64,000 bases of DNA from Alphaproteobacteria bacterium. GTDB lineage: Bacteria > Pseudomonadota > Alphaproteobacteria > Micropepsales > Micropepsaceae. The notes below the pieces were generated by a model. It saw only the letters and a program-made list of their open reading frames with translations. It was not told where the DNA came from and did no database searches. Of the stretch, positions 27,820-36,774 are shown piece by piece. Made by a program: the position numbers and the translations under genes. Every line of letters starts with the position of its first letter. Position 1 is the first letter of the stretch. The stretch spans positions 1 to 64,000 of the forward strand of contig JAGWNK010000007.1 of the NCBI GenBank assembly GCA_028871345.1. The letters are read 5' to 3'.

Positions 27820-30729
27820 TCAATAAAGGCCGCCGGTACCTTCCTCTACGCCATTCGGCGAAGTCGGCGTCGCGCCCGTCGGCACATCGCCGCCGATGAC
27901 CATTGGCGGCGGCGCACCGGGGTCGCCTGGAGCGGTTCCCGATTTGAAGGCCTCCATGATCGATCCCGGAGCTCCCTCGGGCACCGTTGCACCTGTCAGG
28001 CGGTCCACCGACAAGAACTCGATCCCCGGGGGCACGCGGAAAGGCGTCGGCGGGACGTCAGCCAGGGCGCCCTTCATGAAATCGCGGAAAATCGGGGCGG
28101 CCACCGTGGCGCCCTGCTCCATCTTGCCCAGCGTACGGGGGTTGTCGAACCCGACATAGACACCGCAGGCCAAATCCGGGGAGAAGCCGACAAACCACGT
28201 GTCGCGGGAGTCGTTTGACGTACCGGTCTTGCCGGCCAGCGGCTTGCCAACCGCCTGGACAGACTGACCTGTCCCGTGTTGGACGACACCCTGCAGGAAG
28301 GACACGATCTGGTAAGCGGTCCGCGGGTCGATGATCTGCTCTCGCGTGTCGGCCAGAAGCGGCTCGGCCTGGCCGTGCCAGTTCGGATCGTTGCAGCCGT
28401 CGCAGCGGCGCTGGTCATGTCGCCAAATCGTCCGGCCGTTGCGATCCTGGATTTGGTCGATCAATGACGGCGTGATCTTCTTGCCGCCGTTGACGAATTC
28501 CGAATAGCCCGTGGTGACGCGCAACAGAGTCGTACCGGTCGAGCCCAGCGCATTGGCCAGCAGCGGGTCGAGATGGTCGTACACGCCGAAGCGCTCCGCA
28601 TAGGGCACGATCTTGTCCATGCCGACGGCCTGCGCCAGGCGGACCGTCATCAGGTTCTTGGACAGCTCGATGCCCCGCCGCAGCGTGGCCAGACCGATGA
28701 ACTTCTTCTCGAAGTTCTCCGGGCACCACATCGGAAGCCCGGGGCCTTGCTGCATGCAGAACGGCGCGTCGAGGACTTTGGCCATGGGGGTGAAACCGTT
28801 GTCCAGCGCCGCGGCATAAACGAATGGCTTGAACGCCGAACCAGGCTGGCGCAACGCCTGCATGGCACGATCGTACTGGCTCGATGCGTAGGAGAACCCG
28901 CCGGAGAGGGCGAGAACGCGGCCCGTATGGGGATCCATCGCGACAATGCCGCCGTTGACTTCGGGCACCTGGCGCAGGCCGTAATCGCCGCGGTTGTCGA
29001 CAGGTTCGACGTAGATGAGGTTGCCCGTCTTGACGACGTCCTGCGGTTTCGACGGTGCCGCGCCGACCAGGGCGTCCTTCAACTCGCGTCGTGCCCAGGT
29101 GAGTTCGCTGAAGGGAATGCGCGCTGTCGTGCCGCCCGCAAGACCGATTCGGACGCTTCGGTCGGCGCCAAAGCCGAGGACAACGGCGACGCGCCAAGTA
29201 TCAATGCCCGATTGGTTGCCGACGCTGGCAAGGGTCGTCTTCCAGTCGCCTGTGACATCGATCGAGCTGACGGCGCCTCGCCAGCCGTGTCGCCGATCAT
29301 AGCGCACCAGGCCCATGCGTAGCGCATTCACCGCGAAATTCTGCAGACGCGTGTCCAGGGTCGCCCGCACCTGCAAACCGCCGTCATAGAGCGCCTGCAT
29401 GCCGTACCGGGCGTAGAGTTGCCGGCGAACTTCCTCGACGAAGTAGTTGGCGTCTTCCGTCTGGCTGCCGAGCGGGCGGGTTTCCGCGTTGAGCGGTTCG
29501 GCGATCGCCGCCTTGGCCTGCTCCTCCGTGATGTAGCCGTTCTCCTCCATCTGGCCGATGACCCAGTTGCGCCGGTCGACCGCAGCCTGGAGGTGGAATC
29601 GCGGATCGTAATGGCTCGGCGCCTTGGGAAGCGACGCAAGGAAGGCGACCTCGGCGATGTCGAGCTGATCCAGCGACTTGCCGAAATAGTTCAAGGCGGC
29701 AGCCGCAACGCCGTACGAGTTCTGGCCGAGATTGATCTCGTTCAGATAGAGCTCGAGAATCTTCTCTTTGGAATAGGTGGAGTCGATGCGCAGGGCGAGG
29801 ACCACCTCGCGGATCTTGCGCGCCAGCTTGACGTCCGAATTAAGCAGGAAATTGCGCGCCACCTGCTGGGTGATGGTCGAAGCGCCCTCTGGCCGCCGTC
29901 CCATCACGACCTTGCCGATGTCCTTGATTGCCGCACGCAGCATGCCGCTGGGATCGATGCCAGGGTGATTGAAGAAGTTGCGGTCCTCGGCCGAGGTGAA
30001 GGCTTCCACGACGAGCTTTGGAACGAATGAGATCGGCACGAACACGCGCCGTTCGCGCGCATATTCGCCCAGAAGCGTGCCGTCGCCGGCATAGACGCGG
30101 GTCGTCACCGGCGGCGTGTAGTTCTGGAGCGCTTCGACGCTGGGCAGGTCCCGCGTCACCCAGAGCACGTAGATGACGCCGGACAAGACAACCAGGCCCA
30201 GCAGCACGGCGGCGCCCAGGCCGGAATAGAGGACGGCGCGGGCGCGCCACTTCTGCCAGGAAACGGCGTCACGCACCTGCGACAGGGGAGATTCCCGCCG
30301 CGCCTTGGCCGGCTCGTCTGAATGCTGCGGCTCCGCTTCCTGATCCCGGAATCCGTCTGGAGCGACGCGAAGGCGCCATGCCTGGCTTTCACGAGGTCCT
30401 GGCGGCTCCATGGCGGCCATCGCCCTGGCTGCAGGCTTGACCGGCTCACCGGCCGCCGGCGCGCCCACGGCGGGCTCGTGGCGGGCCTCGACCGGGTTCG
30501 CCCCGACCGAGGGCTCATCGCCCGCGTCGGCGGGTTCCGTCACATGTTCGACCGGCTCCGCGTCGGCTTCGCCCGGCTCTGCATCGGCCCGACCCGGCTC
30601 TTCGGCGACCGGGGTCGCATCGTCCTGAGCCGCCGCCCGAACGGGAGCCTGGACAGGGTCGTCGGGCCCAGACTGTTCTTGCGGACCGGGCTCGGCCGGC
30701 TTCGAGACATCATCAGGATTGTCGATCAT
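27820..30729 (-). CDS. mrcA: Penicillin-binding protein 1A (bifunctional transglycosylase/transpeptidase)
   Basis: Class A PBP of 969 residues. Residues 1-160 are a long Ala/Glu/Pro/Asp-rich cytoplasmic tail, then one membrane helix (about 166-189). The GT51 glycosyltransferase has its catalytic Glu248 in SAEDRNFFNHPG and the EGASTITQQVARN motif. The transpeptidase serine is Ser631 in GSAFKPF (SxxK), followed by SKN and a KTG motif in GKTGTSNDSRDTWFVGF. It polymerises and cross-links peptidoglycan on the outer face of the inner membrane. It follows amiC by 33 bases on the same strand, so synthesis and cleavage enzymes are probably co-transcribed. Normal family length is about 800-850; the tail accounts for the excess. 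Confidence 0.95.
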   Translation of the reverse strand: MIDNPDDVSKPAEPGPQEQSGPDDPVQAPVRAAAQDDATPVAEEPGRADAEPGEADAEPVEHVTEPADAGDEPSVGANPVEARHEPAVGAPAAGEPVKPAARAMAAMEPPGPRESQAWRLRVAPDGFRDQEAEPQHSDEPAKARRESPLSQVRDAVSWQKWRARAVLYSGLGAAVLLGLVVLSGVIYVLWVTRDLPSVEALQNYTPPVTTRVYAGDGTLLGEYARERRVFVPISFVPKLVVEAFTSAEDRNFFNHPGIDPSGMLRAAIKDIGKVVMGRRPEGASTITQQVARNFLLNSDVKLARKIREVVLALRIDSTYSKEKILELYLNEINLGQNSYGVAAAALNYFGKSLDQLDIAEVAFLASLPKAPSHYDPRFHLQAAVDRRNWVIGQMEENGYITEEQAKAAIAEPLNAETRPLGSQTEDANYFVEEVRRQLYARYGMQALYDGGLQVRATLDTRLQNFAVNALRMGLVRYDRRHGWRGAVSSIDVTGDWKTTLASVGNQSGIDTWRVAVVLGFGADRSVRIGLAGGTTARIPFSELTWARRELKDALVGAAPSKPQDVVKTGNLIYVEPVDNRGDYGLRQVPEVNGGIVAMDPHTGRVLALSGGFSYASSQYDRAMQALRQPGSAFKPFVYAAALDNGFTPMAKVLDAPFCMQQGPGLPMWCPENFEKKFIGLATLRRGIELSKNLMTVRLAQAVGMDKIVPYAERFGVYDHLDPLLANALGSTGTTLLRVTTGYSEFVNGGKKITPSLIDQIQDRNGRTIWRHDQRRCDGCNDPNWHGQAEPLLADTREQIIDPRTAYQIVSFLQGVVQHGTGQSVQAVGKPLAGKTGTSNDSRDTWFVGFSPDLACGVYVGFDNPRTLGKMEQGATVAAPIFRDFMKGALADVPPTPFRVPPGIEFLSVDRLTGATVPEGAPGSIMEAFKSGTAPGDPGAPPPMVIGGDVPTGATPTSPNGVEEGTGGLY

Positions 30730-30762
30730 GGTGTTCGATTATGACCGGGCGACGCGGCTTCG

Positions 30763-32064
30763 TCACTGCAAGCTTTGGATCGCCTCGGGTCCGGCGGCCG
30801 CGGTAGTAACAAACTGGCGGTCGACGGCTGCAGCGATGGATGCGGCAACTCTATCGCGCCACGCGGAGGATTTCATCTGCTTCTCATCGTGGAGGTTGGA
30901 CAGGTAACCAAGCTCGATCAGAACCGCCGGGACGTCGGGCGCCTTCAGGACCACCAGGGCTCCGGAACGGTGAGGCTGGCGTGGCAAAATGTCCGTCGCA
31001 TGGGACAGCTCGGCCAGTGCCGTTTCGGCGAAATGTGACGATTTGTTCATGGTGTCCCGCTGGGCCAGATCGATGAGAATGGGCGCAACATCGGAGTTGT
31101 CGCCCGACAGGTCCACGCCCGCGATGACGTCGGCGCGGTTCTCGCGCGCTGCCAGCGCTGCCGCCTCCTTGTCAGAACCCTTTTCCGACAGCGTGTAGAC
31201 CGATAGCCCGCTCAATTCGGGGTCGTGGATCGAATCCGCATGCAGGGAGATGAAAAGATCGGCGTGCCAGGCGCGCGCAATGTTCACGCGTTCGCGCAAC
31301 GGAATGAAGACATCGGTATTCCGGGTCATATGGACGGTATACCCGCGCGCTTCGAGGGCCGAGCGCAGCCGCAGGCCCTCTGCGAGCACGATGTCCTTCT
31401 CCATCGTATCGTCGGGAGACACCGTTCCGGAGTCGATGCCGCCGTGTCCGGGGTCGATGACGATCACCTTCTTTAGGGCCGTCTGCGCAGGCGGTGCCTT
31501 TGGCAGCGACGCGACCTCGGCCGCGCGCTCGCGCGCCATGAGATCCGAAGGCCAGCCGGCCGTGCGGTCGAATTTCGCCTGTGTGGTGGGAAACAGGTCG
31601 ATGACAACGCGGTAGCCGTACCCGCCTTCCGGCGGCAGCACGAGGGGATCGTCCACCGTCACCGGCTGATTCAGGTCGATGACAAACCGGGAATTGCCCG
31701 GCCGGAACATGCCATAGCGGTAGCTCTTGACCGCTCCGTGGCCGCTGGGTCTCGGCGGGCCGTCCAGATGCCATCGCACGCTCGGCATGTCGATCACCAC
31801 CCGATCGGGGTTGGTGAGGGTGAAGGTGCGCATGGCAATCGGATCCGACAGTTCAACCACGAATCTCGTGCGATCGGCGTGCTCGCCGATTCTGGCCCCC
31901 ATGACGATCGGGTCCGTTGTGGCCTGCCCGGCCGGCGAGGCCGTATTCTGCAGTATCCTGGCGATGGCGTCGTCGGATGGCCCTGCGGCCGATCCTTGCG
32001 CCAGGATGCTCACACCCGAGGCGAGGAGGGCCACGCAAGGTGCGATAACCCTTAACATATGCAT
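30763..32064 (-). CDS. amiC: N-acetylmuramoyl-L-alanine amidase (AMIN plus Amidase_3)
   Basis: Periplasmic amidase of about 433 residues that cuts the peptide from peptidoglycan glycan strands during cell separation. A signal peptide (MLRVIAPCVALLASG) is followed by an AMIN domain (about residues 50-150), which targets septal wall, and an Amidase_3 domain (about 200-425). Zinc ligands are the His in DPGHGGIDSG, the Glu in DTMEKD and the His in ISLHADS. Met at 32064 is chosen because it begins the signal peptide; an ATG at 32115 would add 17 hydrophilic residues. It is divergent from rne. Confidence 0.93.
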   Translation of the reverse strand: MHMLRVIAPCVALLASGVSILAQGSAAGPSDDAIARILQNTASPAGQATTDPIVMGARIGEHADRTRFVVELSDPIAMRTFTLTNPDRVVIDMPSVRWHLDGPPRPSGHGAVKSYRYGMFRPGNSRFVIDLNQPVTVDDPLVLPPEGGYGYRVVIDLFPTTQAKFDRTAGWPSDLMARERAAEVASLPKAPPAQTALKKVIVIDPGHGGIDSGTVSPDDTMEKDIVLAEGLRLRSALEARGYTVHMTRNTDVFIPLRERVNIARAWHADLFISLHADSIHDPELSGLSVYTLSEKGSDKEAAALAARENRADVIAGVDLSGDNSDVAPILIDLAQRDTMNKSSHFAETALAELSHATDILPRQPHRSGALVVLKAPDVPAVLIELGYLSNLHDEKQMKSSAWRDRVAASIAAAVDRQFVTTAAAGPEAIQSLQ

Positions 32065-32115
32065 GGTCTTGGACCGCCTCCAGCCCCGCGAATCCGACGC
32101 TCGGGCATAAACCAT

Positions 32116-32515
32116 TTACGGTCCGTTAGCACCTTAGGAATTTGACTTGCCGCCGGGTGTTCCTCTTGCCGTCATCCGGCAGGCCACCTACAAGTGAGTT
32201 GCGCTGCGTCGGGCCGTCCCCGGCCCACCACATGGAGACCAGACGCAGGCCAGGGAATTTCCAAGGACCGTCCTTGGGCTTTGGCCGCGAGGCTCCCTCC
32301 AAACCGCAGCAGCATTGCAGCCAGACGGCCGTGTGCGTCGTCAGGCGATAGATGTGAACAGATGAACGACTTTGCGCCTGTCCTTTTGCTCCAGCCCGCG
32401 GCACGGCCGATGGCGGCGGCAGGACGGCGCTTGTCCCAGATGAGACAGGTCCGCCGCGGCTTGCTACGGGCGCAGATGCGCTCTGCCGGCTGCTGCGCGC
32501 CGTCCGGAGATATAA
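32116..32515 (+). other. 400-base intergenic region holding the rne leader
   Basis: No convincing gene. The plus strand should carry the 5' leader of rne, which in many bacteria mediates RNase E autoregulation. A perfect hairpin CCAAGGA-CCG-TCCTTGG lies at 32261-32277 and a GGGCC/GGCCC stem at about 32210-32225. The rne ribosome-binding site is ggagatataa before ATG 32516. No clear sigma-70 promoter was identified. Confidence 0.4.
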
Positions 32516-35284
32516 ATGCCCAAACGTATGTTGATCGATGCGAGCCACCCGGAAGAGACCCGCGTGGTGGTCCTGGATGGCCAGAAGGTAGAAGAGTTTG
32601 ATTTCGAGGCCGCCTCGAAGCGGCCGCTTAAGGGCAACATCTACCTTGCCAAGGTGACGCGCGTAGAGCCGTCGCTTCAGGCGGCCTTCGTGGAATACGG
32701 CGGAAACCGTCAGGGCTTTCTGGCCTTCTCGGAAATCCATCCCGACTATTACCAGATACCGGTCGCCGACCGCCTCGCCCTGCTGGCCGAACAGGAGGCT
32801 GATGCCCGCCGCCGCCAGGAGGACGATATCGAGTCCTTCGAAATCACCTCCTCGCCCAAGAAGGCGGCGCCGGACATGACGGACCACGACGAGTCCGCCG
32901 GAGATTCGGGCCATGACAACGCTGAAGGCGCCGAAGGGACGGAAGAAGACACCGAGGAAGCCGCCACATCCGACCGCACCCCCGCGCATGACGAAGGCGG
33001 TGCTGAATACGCGGGCGCATCCGAGACAACGGAACCGGCGGAAACCCTTCACGAGAATGGCACTGAAGACGCGGCTGGGCCGGGAGAACAGCAAGCCGAC
33101 GATAATGAGCCTGACGAAGGCGAGCCTGAACTGGCCGATCAGTCTGGCGAGCCAGCGGGACGAGATGAACCGGCAGAAGGAGCAAGCCCCGACGAGGGCC
33201 CCGCGGCGGATGCCGGTGGCCAGTCGCAGGCGTTGCAGGCCAAACGCCCTTCCCAGCGCTGGATGCGTCGGCGCCACTACAAGATCCAGGAGGTCATCAA
33301 GCGCCGGCAAATCATCCTGGTGCAAGTGGTCAAGGAGGAACGCGGCAACAAGGGCGCTGCTCTGACGACCTATCTGTCACTGGCGGGACGCTACTGCGTT
33401 CTGATGCCCAATACGCCGCGGGGCGGCGGCATTTCGCGCAAGATCACGAATGCCACGGATCGCAAGCGCCTGAAGTCCGCCGCGCAGTCCTTAGAGCTGC
33501 CCGAAGGCATGGGGCTGATCATCCGCACTGCGGGCGAGAATCGAACCAAGGTCGAGATCAAGCGCGACTATGAATATCTGCTCAGGCTCTGGGACACGAT
33601 CCGCGACCTGACGCTCAAGTCCAACGCTCCCGCCTGCGTTTACGAGGAAGGCGACCTCATCAAGCGGGCCATCCGCGACCTCTACAACAAGGACGTATCG
33701 GAGGTGGTCGTCGAAGGCGAGGAAGGCTATCGCAATGCGAAGGACTTCATGCGCATGCTGATGCCTTCGCATGCCAAGAACGTGAAGGTCTTCAAGGAGC
33801 CGGTGCCGCTGTTCCAGCGCCACCATATCGAGGCTCAGCTCGACGCGATGTTCTCGCCGACCGTTACGCTGAAGTCGGGCGGCTACATCGTCATCAACCA
33901 GACCGAGGCGCTGGTTTCCATCGACGTCAACTCCGGGCGCGCCACGCGTGAACATTCCATCGAGGACACGGCCACCAAGACGAACCTCGAAGCGGCGGAT
34001 GAGATCGGGCGCCAGCTCCGGCTGCGCGACCTGGCGGGACTGATCGTCATCGACTTCATCGACATGGAGGACAGCCGGAACGATCGTTCGGTCGAGAAAC
34101 GACTGCACAATGCGGTTAAGAACGACCGTGCCCGCGTGCAGATCGGCAAGATCAGCCAGTTCGGTCTCTTGGAGATGTCGCGCCAGCGGCTGCGGGCCGG
34201 CGTCATCGCGGGATCGACGGTTCCCTGCCCCCATTGTGGCGGCCAGGGCATTGTCCGTTCGGTGGAGTCGACGTCGCTGCGTGTCCTGCGCGGGCTCGAA
34301 GAGGAGGCCCAGAAGCAGCGCGCCGAAGGGCTCACGGTCTTGGTCGCCGAGGATGTGGCGTTCTACACGCTCAATCAGAAGCGCCGGGAGCTCGCTCGCC
34401 TCGAAAGCGAATACGACATCACGATCTCCTTTGAACCGAAGGAAGGTCTCAAGGCCGGCGATTTCGAGATCGAGCGCATCGGACAGCGCGAACCGTCGGC
34501 GCGCGCCAAGTCCGCCGTCACGCCGGAGTTGCCCGCCGCCGTCGAGTCGGAGCCCGAGGACGTTGTCGAGGAAGTCGACGCTGAGCCGCAGGAGACAATT
34601 TCGGAAGAGATCGTGTCGGACCGGCCTCAGCAACCTGCCGGTGAAGGCGGAGGCCGCCGCCGGCGCCGGCGTCGGCGCCGGGGGGGGCGCGATCGGTCCT
34701 TCCAGGGTGATCAGCCCCGCGATTTTCAGCCGCGAGCTCAGGCCGGAGGACCTGCACCGCAGGCCGAGCCGGATCACGACGTGCCCGAGGGCGAGGCTGC
34801 TGCCTCGGTCGAACGTGCCGAGGCTCCGTATCCGTCGAACGGTCAGCCGGACCAGTCAGGCCAGTTCGGCGAAGGCCGCCGGCGCAAGCGGCGGCGACGG
34901 CGTGGCCGCCGCGGCGGGCGCGACCGAAACCATTTCGGCGAGCAGCGTCCGGAGGGTACCGGCGAGGTCGAGGCGATCCAGGGCGCGGCTGCGGAGAACG
35001 TGCCGCTTCATCATGAGGCGCCGTTCGAGGACCGCTTCGGCCGGGTCGACGAGATCGACACGACGCCGCGCGAAGAGCCGCGTCCGGTGCCCCGTCCAGA
35101 TCCCCGGCCGGCGGATTCCGAAGCGGTGCCGAATGCGGCCTCCACGCCAGTCTGGTCGCTCGAGGCGGAAGCGCAGGAAGAGCGCGCTTCGGCGGCTCAG
35201 AAACCCGACGCCGCGGCCAAGCCGCAGAAGCCCGACGAGCCGCCCAAGAAGGGCTGGTGGCAGCGCACCTTCCGTCCCGACTGA
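32516..35284 (+). CDS. rne: Ribonuclease E
   Basis: RNase E of 922 residues, the main endonuclease of mRNA decay and rRNA/tRNA processing. The S1 region (residues about 35-290) is split by an acidic, low-complexity insertion of about 150 residues (95-248), common in alphaproteobacteria. Catalytic Asp470 (SIDVNSG) and Asp513 (VIDFID) coordinate magnesium. The Zn-link CPHC (571-574) holds the dimer. The C-terminal third is disordered with Arg-rich RNA-binding clusters (RRRRRRRRGG-like, near 722 and 795) and a short helical C-terminal tip (KKGWWQRTF), likely scaffold sites for degradosome partners. Confidence 0.96.
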   Translation: MPKRMLIDASHPEETRVVVLDGQKVEEFDFEAASKRPLKGNIYLAKVTRVEPSLQAAFVEYGGNRQGFLAFSEIHPDYYQIPVADRLALLAEQEADARRRQEDDIESFEITSSPKKAAPDMTDHDESAGDSGHDNAEGAEGTEEDTEEAATSDRTPAHDEGGAEYAGASETTEPAETLHENGTEDAAGPGEQQADDNEPDEGEPELADQSGEPAGRDEPAEGASPDEGPAADAGGQSQALQAKRPSQRWMRRRHYKIQEVIKRRQIILVQVVKEERGNKGAALTTYLSLAGRYCVLMPNTPRGGGISRKITNATDRKRLKSAAQSLELPEGMGLIIRTAGENRTKVEIKRDYEYLLRLWDTIRDLTLKSNAPACVYEEGDLIKRAIRDLYNKDVSEVVVEGEEGYRNAKDFMRMLMPSHAKNVKVFKEPVPLFQRHHIEAQLDAMFSPTVTLKSGGYIVINQTEALVSIDVNSGRATREHSIEDTATKTNLEAADEIGRQLRLRDLAGLIVIDFIDMEDSRNDRSVEKRLHNAVKNDRARVQIGKISQFGLLEMSRQRLRAGVIAGSTVPCPHCGGQGIVRSVESTSLRVLRGLEEEAQKQRAEGLTVLVAEDVAFYTLNQKRRELARLESEYDITISFEPKEGLKAGDFEIERIGQREPSARAKSAVTPELPAAVESEPEDVVEEVDAEPQETISEEIVSDRPQQPAGEGGGRRRRRRRRRGGRDRSFQGDQPRDFQPRAQAGGPAPQAEPDHDVPEGEAAASVERAEAPYPSNGQPDQSGQFGEGRRRKRRRRRGRRGGRDRNHFGEQRPEGTGEVEAIQGAAAENVPLHHEAPFEDRFGRVDEIDTTPREEPRPVPRPDPRPADSEAVPNAASTPVWSLEAEAQEERASAAQKPDAAAKPQKPDEPPKKGWWQRTFRPD

Positions 35285-36649
35285 TCAGTTCGCGGCGGGC
35301 GGCGTAGCACCCAAGCCGCTCGCCGCCGGATCGGGCAGCGCGGCGCAGGTCCCGTGGGCGCAGACGATGGCATTCACCGTGTCGTACGGCGCCACACCCG
35401 TCGAGCGCAGATCGTCGCGCGTGAGAATCTCGTCGCCACGCGCGATGCGGGCCAGTGCATAGGCGATCGCAGCCGTTCCGTTGGGCCCGCCGGCGCCCGC
35501 CCCAGTCAGCTCGGCGGGCGCATCTCCTCCATGACTGGCAACGACCGGCGTCAGAAACGCGGAAGCCATGCCGGCGCCGCTGGATGACGGCGCGCGCGCC
35601 AGCGTCACGCCGGTTCCCAGTGCCGTGTGGCCGGAGCCGAACGGGCCGTTCATAGTCACCGCGCAAGCCACGGCCAGACCGTTGTTGTCGGTCGCGGCAA
35701 ATCCCGTCGCGCCGAGGTCGTTGGGAAGTGCCGTTACATGGAAGTCGGCGAGCGATTGTTTGACGGCCACCATGACGGATGCCTGCAGATCCGTCGCGCC
35801 AGTCGGTGTCCCCTCGGCGCGGGCAAGATCGTCGAGCAATGCGCCGGCAAAGGCGCCGGCACCGGTATGCGACGTCGGCAGGAACACGTAGTCCGAGCCG
35901 AATTGCACGACGCGCGGTGTTCCGCGGACGGCTTTGTAGGCCGACAGGTCGGCCTTGCTGATGGCGCCGCCCTCTGCCGTGGAATAGGCGACGATTTTGT
36001 CGCCGACCGGGCCGCTGTAAAGGGCTTCCGGCCCCAGCACGCGGATGGTCGCGAGGGTGTCGGCGAGTTGCGGGTTGGCGGCGGTGCTGTCGGCACCGCG
36101 GACCTTGCCCGTTTCATCCATGAATTCCCCGGCGAGTCCCGCATCCAGCCGGATGATGCCTTCCGCGGCCGCTAGTCGTGTCGCCAGTGCTCGCGAAATC
36201 GGAAATCCCGTCCGCGCGTAGCCTTCAGCCGGCGCGACGACCTTCTGCCACGGCAGCGCGCCGTAGGCCGACTGCAGCAAGGCAAAGCCGCGCACATTGC
36301 CCGGCACGGCGTAGGCGCCGCCGCCTGTCGCATCGTGCGCGAGAAAATCGAACTCTTCATTCTGGTTGTGGGCCGGGTCATGGACGATGCAGATTCCGCC
36401 GCCGCCCAGGCCGGCGGCCACCGGATAGGTCACTGCCAGCGCAAAATACATCGCCGCCGCCGCATCTGCCGCGTTGCCGCCCTGCGCCAGCGTGGAGGCA
36501 CCGACCTTGACTGCGAACGGCTCGTCGCCGACGACCATGGCCGCGGATTTCGGACCGCCGCCCAGCCCGATCGAACTTCCGAGGTCGACCGAGCAACCGG
36601 CGAGCAGCAACATGCCGGTCAGGCCGGCGAGTACCCGTGTGCGAAACAT
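35285..36649 (-). CDS. Gamma-glutamyltransferase-family lipoprotein, probably catalytically dead
   Basis: A 454-residue GGT-like protein; typical GGT has about 560-580. The N-terminus is a lipoprotein signal with lipobox LAGC (Cys19). GGT fold marks include KVGASTLAQGGNAADAAAAM, GLGGGGICIV and MNGPFGSG. Where active GGT autocleaves before the Thr of TxHxSVV, this protein reads ATGFAATDNNG (Ala314 at the nucleophile position, Gly for His, Ala for Ser), so autoprocessing and transfer look abolished. It is convergent with rne, stop next to stop. A structural, binding or altered-hydrolase role is possible; no partner is evident. Confidence 0.8.
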   Translation of the reverse strand: MFRTRVLAGLTGMLLLAGCSVDLGSSIGLGGGPKSAAMVVGDEPFAVKVGASTLAQGGNAADAAAAMYFALAVTYPVAAGLGGGGICIVHDPAHNQNEEFDFLAHDATGGGAYAVPGNVRGFALLQSAYGALPWQKVVAPAEGYARTGFPISRALATRLAAAEGIIRLDAGLAGEFMDETGKVRGADSTAANPQLADTLATIRVLGPEALYSGPVGDKIVAYSTAEGGAISKADLSAYKAVRGTPRVVQFGSDYVFLPTSHTGAGAFAGALLDDLARAEGTPTGATDLQASVMVAVKQSLADFHVTALPNDLGATGFAATDNNGLAVACAVTMNGPFGSGHTALGTGVTLARAPSSSGAGMASAFLTPVVASHGGDAPAELTGAGAGGPNGTAAIAYALARIARGDEILTRDDLRSTGVAPYDTVNAIVCAHGTCAALPDPAASGLGATPPAAN

Positions 36650-36774
36650 GAAGGGCGCGTAATCCTTGGCTGGTTAACGGTTATGGCGGGCGCTCGCCTC
36701 CGTTGACGCAAGCGCACAGCACACATACCGTCCCCCCGGGTGGAGGGAAAGACGGGGGGAGGAGAGTTCAAGCC

